Below are positions 1-5,923 of a stretch of DNA of 34,001 nucleotides, piece after piece (within the stretch, counting starts at the first letter, position 1; each line of letters opens with the position of its first letter). The stretch is from positions 1 through 34,001 of the forward strand of contig CAPEBR010000043.1 in NCBI GenBank assembly GCA_948602995.1, written 5' to 3'. The notes below the pieces were generated by a model that was given only the letters and a program-made list of their open reading frames with translations, made no database searches and was not told the DNA's origin. The translations under genes were made by a program, and so were the position numbers. Source of the DNA: an uncultured Dorea sp. Lineage in GTDB: Bacteria > Bacillota > Clostridia > Lachnospirales > Lachnospiraceae.

Positions 1-356
1 ACAAGCGTTGGTTTATTCAGCTGGGCAATCACATTCGCCATCGTAAATGTCTTGCTAGACCCCGTAACCCCTAGAGCGTGTTTGAAAATTCATTCCTGCC
101 ACCTGCACGCCCCACTTTGCGGCTAATTTGCCCCGCATTCAGTCAGCGTAGCCCACTACGCCTCCTTCATTTGGGGCAAATTCCCCACAACTTGTGACGC
201 ACATTTGGCAGAAAGCAATTTTCAAACACGCTCTAGTAAAGTCTGGAATTGATTGCCCTCCTTGAAGCCTTTGACCAGTTCGGCAATTGCCTGTGGCTAG
301 TCTCCTGTGGGTTGGTATGGAGCATGTAATTTGAACATATTTTGTTCATTTTTCAT
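1..356 (-). pseudogene. uvrB: uvrB 5' end, disrupted (excinuclease ABC subunit B relic)
   Basis: UvrB is the damage-verifying helicase-like subunit of nucleotide excision repair. Reading leftward from ATG 356-354, the sequence gives MKNEQNMFKLHAPYQPTGD, a stop, then PQAIAELVKGFKEGNQFQTL, and after an inserted element GVTGSSKTFTMANVIAQLNK. This is the UvrB N-terminus including its Walker A region. Three lesions are visible: a TAG at 299-297 where UvrB has Gln (PTGDQPQAI), a 160-bp MITE at 74-233 that brings in-frame stops, and Ser in place of the second Walker A glycine (GSSKT for GSGKT). A strong TAAGGAGG ribosome site lies at 371-364 and an SOS box at 586-597. The gene runs off the left edge, so the state of its 3' part is unknown. 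A working uvrB presumably exists elsewhere (inference). Confidence 0.9.
74..233. mobile_element. MITE copy 1, TA-flanked, inserted in uvrB
   Basis: This 160-bp element has 17-bp perfect terminal inverted repeats, GAGCGTGTTTGAAAATT and its complement, and TA on both sides (72-73 and 234-235). It has no coding capacity. Removing the element plus one TA restores the UvrB residues TLLGVTG without a gap, which defines both ends and a TA target duplication. TA duplication is the habit of IS630/Tc1-mariner transposases, so the likely mobiliser is an IS630-type enzyme elsewhere (inference). The inner arms are also partly complementary. Confidence 0.85.
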
Positions 357-576
357 GACCGAACCTCCTTACTATGTTCACTATTGGCCCGAAAATCTCC
401 TTGATTTTCTGTAAAATTCCTGTCTCAGGGTATTCTTTTTCCGGCCAATACAGCAATTACACGAATAAAGTCACTAAAACTGATTTTCCTGACCAGGCGG
501 TACTGTCAAATCCTGTCCAATATTCCATAGCAAAGAATAGCACAGAGAAGCCTGTATGGAAAGTCTGTATATTCAT
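346..576 (-). pseudogene. possible small leader ORF ahead of uvrB, with one nonsense codon
   Basis: An ATG at 576-574, just inside the SOS promoter region, opens a frame of 39 codons (MNIQTFHTGFSVLFF...). A TAA interrupts it at 459-457. The same frame then stays open for 36 more codons (...ILQKIKEIFGPIVNIVRRF...) and stops at 348-346, overlapping the uvrB start. The overlap and the long open stretch suggest a small gene once cotranscribed with uvrB and since broken. I see no clear ribosome site and recognise no family, so chance openness remains possible. Confidence 0.3.
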
Positions 577-585
577 TTTTATTTA

Positions 586-597
586 GAACATTTGTTC
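586..597. promoter_or_regulatory. LexA/SOS box upstream of uvrB relic
   Basis: GAACATTTGTTC matches the Gram-positive LexA operator pattern GAAC-N4-GTTC. It lies about 230 bases upstream of the uvrB start. On the minus strand it falls between a possible -35 (TTGGAA, 605-600) and an AT-rich -10 candidate (TAAAAA, 581-576), as expected for repression. uvrB is a standard SOS gene in Firmicutes, so the box fits the relic. Confidence 0.7.
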
Positions 598-668
598 TTT
601 TCCAATTGTACCAAAAGACAACTACAAATACAAGAGGGAAAATGAAAATCTTTTTCCGACAAATATGC

Positions 669-709
669 AAAAAATCCGCAGAATAGACTTTATACCTATC
701 CTGCGGATT
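669..709 (-). terminator. rho-independent terminator of the PD-(D/E)XK gene
   Basis: On the minus strand AATCCGCAGGATAG pairs with CTATTCTGCGGATT across a short loop, followed by a run of T. It lies about 50 bases past the stop codon of the nuclease gene. Confidence 0.8.
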
Positions 710-756
710 CCGACACCCATTTTTCTAAAATTCCATTTATCTTGCGATGATGTCTT

Positions 757-1551
757 TTACAATCTTTTCAATAAGACTTCCTTATCATTTTCAGATATCT
801 TTATAGCCGACATAGCCTGCTCTGAATTTAACTTCATAGTCTCCATCAAGTTCTTCACCACCTCATACAAGGCGTCTATTCTTTTTGTTTCTGCATACTT
901 TTCAACAGCTTCGCACATGATTTTTCTACCTCCTTCTTCTTTAAAATGCTTCACACCTTTCGCCAATTCAGGATAATAAATATCTTTAGATTCTTTACAT
1001 CCGAAGTCATGCATCAATTTGCCGATTGCATCTTCTCCTTTATAGCTGCCATTTACATATACGATATGGGAACCATCATTAAATGAATCATCAATTTCCT
1101 CAAAGTGGCGGTTTACCGTATAAACAGGCAACCCATGACCAAATATATCCGTCTGTGTGATAAAGACCATATACGAATCCCTTAATTCTGAAAACTCCTG
1201 CCCTGCTTTCAGCATCCGGACGTCCATCATACTGCTGTTAAATCTGGCGCGGCGCACATGCGCCCCCTCCGGCTTCTTCTGAACTTCGATATTGTAATAT
1301 CTTCCTGTGCTGTCTTTGGCTAAAATATCCAAACGGATATCACGGCCGCCTACAATAGGATTCTGAAATCCCCGCTGAGAGACAACACTTATTACCGTGA
1401 TATCTCCCTGTTTCAGAATAATCTTTAACAGAAGCTCTGTGGCTGGGATATTATGGTCAAAAACCATGGACATCAGGTCGTCGTCAAACAAATCCATATC
1501 ATCAACAATCTGCTCTACTATCCTGCTATCCTGTATCATTTCTTTTTTCAT
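757..1551 (-). CDS. PD-(D/E)XK nuclease family transposase (Rpn/PDDEXK_2-like)
   Basis: This 264-residue protein resembles the PDDEXK_2 / Rpn recombination-promoting nuclease family, DNA endonucleases that are usually found as scattered, transposase-like genes. The core is visible as RDIRLDILA (catalytic Asp near residue 75) followed by YYNIEVQKK (Glu 89 and Gln 91, an E-x-Q variant of E-x-K). Upstream residues FDHNIPATELLLKIIL and downstream RARFNSSMMD also fit the family. The ATG at 1551 is chosen because GGCGG lies 7 bases ahead; a GTG two codons earlier is the alternative. The gene has its own terminator and looks intact. Many relatives are transposase-like in spread without proven transposition. 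Confidence 0.85.
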   Translation of the reverse strand: MKKEMIQDSRIVEQIVDDMDLFDDDLMSMVFDHNIPATELLLKIILKQGDITVISVVSQRGFQNPIVGGRDIRLDILAKDSTGRYYNIEVQKKPEGAHVRRARFNSSMMDVRMLKAGQEFSELRDSYMVFITQTDIFGHGLPVYTVNRHFEEIDDSFNDGSHIVYVNGSYKGEDAIGKLMHDFGCKESKDIYYPELAKGVKHFKEEGGRKIMCEAVEKYAETKRIDALYEVVKNLMETMKLNSEQAMSAIKISENDKEVLLKRL

Positions 1552-1643
1552 TTGCACACCGCCTTTATCTATAAAATATTATATCCCCTAACACCGGTAT
1601 TTACAATACTTTTTCCGGCCTGCCACAGCAAAAAGAGGCAGAT

Positions 1644-1950
1644 TCACTGCCCCTCTTCCAAATACCATTCATGGATATCATCCATTTCTTTCACATCTGA
1701 GTAATCATAACCTTTTGACCCACTGCTGTCTTCTTCTACGCTTTGCAGTTCCCTGGGAATTCTAATTTCTTCCTGGAACATTTCTTTCAGCATTTTTTCA
1801 TCCATAGTGTCATATGGATGGACCTCTCTGATAAATTCCTGTATTTCCTCTTCGCAATCTTCAATGATTGCCTGCAAATCTGCATACGTGTCAACTGTTA
1901 TCATGGATTTTGCATGTCCCATTGATACGGCAACTGCTTTTTGGTTGATC
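1644..1950 (-). pseudogene. tyrosine recombinase, C-terminal fragment (minus strand)
   Basis: Read leftward from about 1950, the sequence gives AVAVSMGHAKSMITVDTYADL and an acidic tail. This is the final catalytic part of a phage/ICE-type tyrosine recombinase: the box II Gly-His and the nucleophile region DTY. The N-terminal and core-binding domains and the Arg of box I are missing. Beyond 1950 the same DNA switches to a different recombinase on the opposite strand, so this is a remnant and not an active gene. The open frame continues to 2036 only as a shadow of that second fragment. The tail, ending in WYLEEGQ, looks intact. Confidence 0.75.
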
Positions 1951-2157
1951 GCGGTCCATGTTTTGCAAAAGTGGATCAAAGAAGAAGCTGATCTGACGGC
2001 TATGCTCCCGATTCTTTCCACATATATGGGACACAAAACAGTGCGGTCAACGGCTGGGTATTTGCGCCTGACCGCAGAAGTTTATCCGGATTTGATGAAG
2101 AAAGTGGAAAGGTCATGTGCATATGTTATCCCGGAGGTATGCTATGAAGGAAACTGA
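1951..2157 (+). pseudogene. tyrosine recombinase, C-terminal fragment (RitB-like)
   Basis: From about 1951 the plus strand reads AVHVLQKWIKEEADLTAMLP then ILSTYMGHKTVRSTAGYLRL and ends PEVCYEGN at 2155-2157. STYMGH and the Tyr of GYLRLT mark the C-terminal catalytic half of a recombinase of the kind found as the middle member of three-recombinase (RIT) clusters. The N-terminal two thirds and the box I Arg are gone. Its last codons overlap the start of the next recombinase fragment (2144), the arrangement seen in intact trios. RIT assignment is from memory of the family and is tentative. Confidence 0.7.
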
Positions 2158-2427
2158 TTTCGCACGCCATCTGACTCAGTTCCTGTGATTACCCCTCATT
2201 GGCTGCGGCACAGCAAAGCAATGCATCTGCTTCAATCTGGTGTCAATCTTGTTTATATCAGGGATTTACTGGGACACTCAAATATTTCAACAACTGAAAT
2301 CTACGCCCGTGCAGATGAAAAAATGAAACGTAAAGCATTGATGGAAGCTTATAATAGTCCCTCATCTGACAAACTGTCGGCATGGAAAAAGGATAAAGAC
2401 CTTCTTGATTGGCTGAAATCTTTGTAA
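2144..2427 (+). pseudogene. tyrosine recombinase with internal deletion and frameshift (RitC-like)
   Basis: ATG 2144 opens MKETDFARHLTQFL, a typical recombinase N-terminus, then stops at 2186-2188. From about 2188, in another frame, the C-terminal catalytic part follows: ITPHWLRHSKAMHLL (box I H-x-x-R), LLGHSNISTTEIY (Gly-His and nucleophile Tyr), ending at 2427. The central several hundred bases have therefore been lost by a frame-changing deletion. A GTG at 2185 could start the 80-residue C-terminal piece, but it lacks the DNA-binding N-domain. Downstream, AATTATGCAAAGTTAA (from about 2440) may be the old element end. Confidence 0.75.
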
Positions 2428-2472
2428 GGAGTTATCCCGAATTATGCAAAGTTAAAAGGAGTCCATACCCTA

Positions 2473-2568
2473 GAGCGTGTTTGAAAATTGCTTTCTGCCA
2501 AATGTGCGTCACAAATTCCCCACAAAGTGGGGCGTGCAGGTGGCAGGAATGAATTTTCAAACACGCTC
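2473..2568. mobile_element. MITE copy 2, internally deleted, TA-flanked
   Basis: This 96-bp copy has the same terminal repeats as the copies at 74-233 and 29916-30075 and TA on both sides (2471-2472, 2569-2570). About 64 bp of the centre is missing: the sequence passes from GTCACAAATTCCCCACA straight to AAGTGGGGCGTGCAGG. It lies in the gap between the recombinase relics and the phosphomutase terminator. Confidence 0.85.
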
Positions 2569-2588
2569 TAAAACAGGATGATTAACAA

Positions 2589-2654
2589 AAAAAGACTACT
2601 CCCGCAGAAGAGTCCATGCTAAAAAGCACGGAATTCTGCGAGAGTGGTCTTTTT
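2589..2654 (-). terminator. terminator of pgcA (bidirectional-type hairpin)
   Basis: AAAAAGACCACTCTCGCAGAA pairs with its near-perfect complement (two G-U pairs) around a 25-base loop, with T runs at both ends. It sits just past the pgcA stop and would also stop plus-strand transcription. Confidence 0.85.
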
Positions 2655-2695
2655 GGGGGAAACAGATCTAAAAAGTAGTCCTAAAACATCACGAA

Positions 2696-4378
2696 TTATG
2701 CAAGCAGAGGCTTTAATGCTTCTGCAAGCTGGTCCTTCTGTGCCTGTGCTTCTGCAAGATCCTTTCCCAGGGTGGTAAAGTAAGTCTTGATCTTCGGTTC
2801 AGTACCGGACGGGCGTACAATTACCGTTGCACCGCCCTCTAAGGTGTAGATTAGTACATTGGCAGAGGGAAGGCCTGTCTCTTCCGGCTTCGTGTAATCA
2901 ACAGCGTTTACAACCTTGATACCGCCGATCTCGGAGGGCGGGTTATCCCGCAGACTCTGCATAATGCCTGCCATCTTATCCATTCCGGTAAGTCCCGGGA
3001 ACTCGAAGCTGTCCACCTTGTTCAGATAGCGTCCGTATTCTGCATAGATCTCCTCCATCCTCTGCTTCAAAGAGCTGCCAGTGCTTCTGTAATATGCTGC
3101 CATCTCACAGATGAGCATGGAACCGATGACTGCATCCTTGTCGCGCACATATGGTCCGGCAAGATAACCATAGCTTTCTTCAAAACCAAAAATAAAACGA
3201 TCCTCTTCTCCGTCTGCTTCAAGACGTGCAATCTGATCTCCGATCCACTTAAATCCAGTCAGTACATTCCTGAGTTCAACACCATAATGCTCTGCAACAG
3301 CATCAGCCAAAGGTGTAGATACAATGGACTTTACAGCAACCGGCTTTTCAGGCATGGTCCCCTTTTCGATACGTCCTGCGCAGATATAGTCAAGGAGAAG
3401 AACTCCTACTTCATTGCCGCTTACCAGCTCATAGGAACCGTCCGGACACTTCATGGCAATTCCCACACGGTCTGCGTCAGGGTCAGTTGCAAGCATCAGG
3501 TCTGCGCCTGTCTCCTCGGCAAGCTTTAATCCCTGCTCTAAAGCAGCGAAAATCTCCGGATTCGGGTAGCTGCAGGTTGTAAAGTATCCGTTGGGATATT
3601 CCTGATCCGGTACAATCGTAATATCAGTGATCCCGATATCCTTTAACACCTGGGCTACAGGAACAAGCCCTGCGCCGTTTAAGGGACTGTAGACGAGTTT
3701 CAGCCCTGCACTCTTGCACAGGCCCGGTCTTACCTGGCGTGATTCAATGGCTTCGTAGAGAGCCTTCTTACAGTCATCCCCTACAAAGCGGATAAGACCA
3801 TTTTCCACGCCTTCTGCAAAGGAGATATACTTTGCACCGTCCAGTACGTCGGTCTTCTGAATCTCTTCGTATACAATGGCAGCCGCATCATCTGTCATCT
3901 GACATCCGTCCGGCCCGTACGCCTTATACCCGTTGTACTTTGCCGGGTTATGTGAGGCAGTTACCATAATTCCTGCATTACAGCTATAATAGCGTGTTGC
4001 GAATGAGAGAGCAGGTACTGGCATTAAGGCATCATAGATTCTGACATGAATGCCGTTCGCTGCAAGAACACCTGCCGCAGTCTTGGCAAATACATCACTC
4101 TTTAGCCGACTGTCATAGCTGATTGCAACCGTCTGGCTTCCTCCCTGTGTCTTCACCCAGTTGGCAAGCCCCTGCGTTGCCTGACGTACAACATAAATAT
4201 TCATACGGTTGGTCCCTGCGCCGAGCACTCCGCGCAGTCCCGCCGTGCCGAATTTCAGTGCTATAGCAAAACGTTCCTTGATCTCTTCTTCATTTCCTTC
4301 GATTCTGGACAATTCGGGTTTCAGATCTGCATCTTCCAGATCAGCCGACATCCAGCGCTTATACGCTTCTTGATACAT
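2696..4378 (-). CDS. pgcA: phosphoglucomutase/phosphomannomutase
   Basis: This 560-residue cytoplasmic enzyme of the alpha-D-phosphohexomutase family interconverts hexose-1-phosphate and hexose-6-phosphate, feeding UDP-glucose and cell-envelope sugar synthesis. The catalytic phosphoserine loop reads TASHNPAKYNGYKAY, the metal loop DPDADRVGIA, the sugar-binding loop GFEESYGYLAG, and the phosphate-binding loop RPSGTEPKIK near the C-terminus. The length is normal for the Firmicutes PgcA/PgmA type. ATG 4378 has TAGGAG 8 bases upstream and is preferred over a GTG three codons earlier. It is monocistronic, with its own promoter (4443-4471) and terminator (2589-2654). Substrate preference (glucose or mannose) cannot be read from sequence. 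Confidence 0.95.
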   Translation of the reverse strand: MYQEAYKRWMSADLEDADLKPELSRIEGNEEEIKERFAIALKFGTAGLRGVLGAGTNRMNIYVVRQATQGLANWVKTQGGSQTVAISYDSRLKSDVFAKTAAGVLAANGIHVRIYDALMPVPALSFATRYYSCNAGIMVTASHNPAKYNGYKAYGPDGCQMTDDAAAIVYEEIQKTDVLDGAKYISFAEGVENGLIRFVGDDCKKALYEAIESRQVRPGLCKSAGLKLVYSPLNGAGLVPVAQVLKDIGITDITIVPDQEYPNGYFTTCSYPNPEIFAALEQGLKLAEETGADLMLATDPDADRVGIAMKCPDGSYELVSGNEVGVLLLDYICAGRIEKGTMPEKPVAVKSIVSTPLADAVAEHYGVELRNVLTGFKWIGDQIARLEADGEEDRFIFGFEESYGYLAGPYVRDKDAVIGSMLICEMAAYYRSTGSSLKQRMEEIYAEYGRYLNKVDSFEFPGLTGMDKMAGIMQSLRDNPPSEIGGIKVVNAVDYTKPEETGLPSANVLIYTLEGGATVIVRPSGTEPKIKTYFTTLGKDLAEAQAQKDQLAEALKPLLA

Positions 4379-4442
4379 ATTGACCACTCCTACTATTTTT
4401 TTGTCGATATTTTAGTTAAGATATACAAAAAATACCATCTAT

Positions 4443-4471
4443 AATATACCATGTTTAGCATGATATGGCAA
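4443..4471 (-). promoter_or_regulatory. pgcA promoter
   Basis: On the minus strand TTGCCA (4471-4466) and TATATT (4448-4443) are separated by 17 bases. The first T of the -35 is the last base of the adjoining 40-bp palindrome. Confidence 0.6.
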
Positions 4472-4510
4472 CTAGGGACGGGGCATTTTTAAAAATGCCC
4501 CGTCCCTAGT
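4471..4510. repeat. GGGGACGGGG-family palindrome 1
   Basis: A perfect 40-bp palindrome: ACTAGGGACGGGGCATTTTT followed by its exact complement. It lies 5 bases past the stop of the HipA-like kinase. It is one of six related palindromes in the window, all intergenic. The shape fits REP-type elements moved by IS200-like RAYT enzymes (inference). It may also stop transcription, though it lacks a T run after the stem. Confidence 0.85.
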
Positions 4511-4515
4511 TTGAT

Positions 4516-5325
4516 TTACCTGAATAAATACTGGTATTTTCTTCGCTGCTGCAAAATAACGGTATAAACTCTCTTCTTTGCCGCATCATCATAGATATTC
4601 TCCTTTTCCAGGAGTCCGCGGATCTCTTTCTCTCCAAAGGAAAACCGGATCTGCTGCCCATAAAGCTCTTCTGCAATGTCAAGCTGCTCTTCAAAAGACT
4701 GACAGAAGGTTTTTGCCTCTGCCTTCTGCATCAGATCCAATGCCTCTTCGCCCATGGGATAATCCATCAGGGTATCCGAAAGAAGTGCTGCACCCTGGTC
4801 AAAAATCGGGCAGTAACGAAATGCATGTTCTCCATCCCATAAGACTGCAATATTATGCAGATGTCTGTCTTCATTTAAAAACAGGGCGTCTACTGCAAGT
4901 AATTTGCACATATATCTGCCAAAATGCTTAAGTCCGGTTAGCCTCTCTATCTGTTTTGTCAAAAAAATAAGACGCTTCTCATAGTCACAGATCTGATAGA
5001 TACTTTTATAAAGGCTCTCACCTGACTCCATCTGATACAGACGCTCCAGTGTTATAAGCTGCCAGCCTTTTTTAGAAAAGTCCTTGCTTTTGCATCCTCT
5101 GTAAAGATGATTTTGATATTTAATTTCCTCTGTTTCATACACGACATATTCTTCACATTCCAGATCAGAATATTGAAGCAGACCAGATACCATATACTCT
5201 GCAAGTCCTTCATAACCTGTATAATCTGCCTTGTACCAGTAGATGCCGTCCGTCCATTTAAGCTGATTCCCTTTTGAGGAGAAGCCGGTATAAAACAACA
5301 GGTTTTTCGAAAATAACTCAACCAT
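4516..5325 (-). CDS. HipA-like Ser/Thr kinase, short form
   Basis: This 269-residue protein has the HipA kinase fold without the usual N-terminal subdomain. IYWYKADYTGYEG places the ATP-binding Lys near residue 32. FLNEDRHLHNIAV (residues 149-161) is the HipA catalytic loop, with Asp153 and Asn158. PIFDQGAAL supplies the metal-binding Asp176. HipA kinases phosphorylate targets such as glutamyl- or tryptophanyl-tRNA synthetase and act as toxins. The gene starts right after the 119-residue gene at 5330-5689 (4-base gap, GAGAGG ribosome site), which looks like the missing N-subdomain. This resembles the split HipS-HipT layout, but I see no HipB-type DNA-binding gene. Toxin activity and target are not shown by sequence. 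Confidence 0.75.
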   Translation of the reverse strand: MVELFSKNLLFYTGFSSKGNQLKWTDGIYWYKADYTGYEGLAEYMVSGLLQYSDLECEEYVVYETEEIKYQNHLYRGCKSKDFSKKGWQLITLERLYQMESGESLYKSIYQICDYEKRLIFLTKQIERLTGLKHFGRYMCKLLAVDALFLNEDRHLHNIAVLWDGEHAFRYCPIFDQGAALLSDTLMDYPMGEEALDLMQKAEAKTFCQSFEEQLDIAEELYGQQIRFSFGEKEIRGLLEKENIYDDAAKKRVYTVILQQRRKYQYLFR

Positions 5326-5329
5326 GCCG

Positions 5330-5689
5330 CTACCTCTCTATCTTAATCCAGAACTCATCCTCTGCCATCCGTCCCTCCGTTTTCTCAATGATCAGAAAGG
5401 GATCATAAAACGGCAGCTGCAGTTCCCTTAGTATCAGTTTCATCTTATCACGGCTCCTCGGGAAACATCTGGCTTCCAGGAATTCCTCGTATTGATCATA
5501 ACTAGGGTTTTCCAGCCTGCCAAATGCACACCTTAGGAAATTTTCACTATAATTTTTTACGCTGACATTGCGTTTTTTTTCATCAACATCTATAACTGTG
5601 CATACCTCATCTCTGAACATGTATAATAAACGAAGCGGTGTTTTTTTCTCTGGAAGTTTCTGCTCTCCTTTAACCATGAATTGTCCCAT
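5330..5689 (-). CDS. small HipS-like protein (HipA N-subdomain homologue)
   Basis: This 119-residue protein is encoded directly upstream of the HipA-like kinase and surely cotranscribed. Its C-terminal half reads FLEARCFPRSRDKMKLILRE and then YDPFLIIEKTEGRMAEDEFW. This is the pattern found at the N-terminal end of HipA-type kinases, just before the kinase lobe, including the final D-x-FWI-x-I strand. In tripartite HipBST systems such a free N-subdomain (HipS) is the antitoxin of the kinase HipT, so that role is inferred here and not proven. ATG 5689 has GGAGG 10 bases ahead. The promoter is at 5778-5806. The first 20 residues are basic and show no membrane segment. Confidence 0.6.
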   Translation of the reverse strand: MGQFMVKGEQKLPEKKTPLRLLYMFRDEVCTVIDVDEKKRNVSVKNYSENFLRCAFGRLENPSYDQYEEFLEARCFPRSRDKMKLILRELQLPFYDPFLIIEKTEGRMAEDEFWIKIER

Positions 5690-5777
5690 CGGTCACTGAC
5701 CTCCTTTTGCCATGAATCAGCCATTATCACCTAGCCTCATCCACACTAATTAACCGATACTGTTCTTCTCTGTTTTT

Positions 5778-5806
5778 ATTATATCAACAAGCAATTTCCA
5801 TGTAAA
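5778..5806 (-). promoter_or_regulatory. promoter of the HipS/HipA-like pair
   Basis: On the minus strand TTTACA (5806-5801) and a perfect TATAAT (5783-5778) are spaced by 17 bases. It lies about 90 bases upstream of the first start codon. Confidence 0.7.
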
Positions 5807-5823
5807 GAACAGAATGAGGTTCG

Positions 5824-5863
5824 ATCGGGGACGGGGTAAAATTAATTTTACCCCGTCCCCGAT
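5824..5863. repeat. GGGGACGGGG-family palindrome 2
   Basis: A perfect 40-bp palindrome: ATCGGGGACGGGGTAAAATT plus its complement. The centre (TAAAATTAATTTTA) differs from the CATTTTTAAAAATG centre of most other copies. It separates the divergent HipA-like module and murE, and its last base is the first base of the murE -35. Confidence 0.85.
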
Positions 5864-5892
5864 TGCCATGAAGCCGGAAAGGGTGCTATAAT
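5863..5892 (+). promoter_or_regulatory. murE promoter
   Basis: TTGCCA (5863-5868) and TATAAT (5887-5892) are spaced by 18 bases, followed by a GGAGG ribosome site 7 bases before ATG 5924. It probably drives the start of the long housekeeping block. Confidence 0.75.
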
Positions 5893-5923
5893 AATACCTA
5901 CTAAAAATGATGGAGGCAGTTAT

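Noticed and set aside
665..976. Plus-strand open frame over the 3' end of the PD-(D/E)XK gene
   Set aside because: Opposite-strand shadow of an intact gene and begins inside its terminator hairpin.
4471..5863. Palindromes considered as a CRISPR array or as simple terminators
   Set aside because: Copies are kilobases apart without spacers, so not CRISPR. Most have no T run after the stem and occur in both upstream and downstream positions, so terminator function alone does not explain them.
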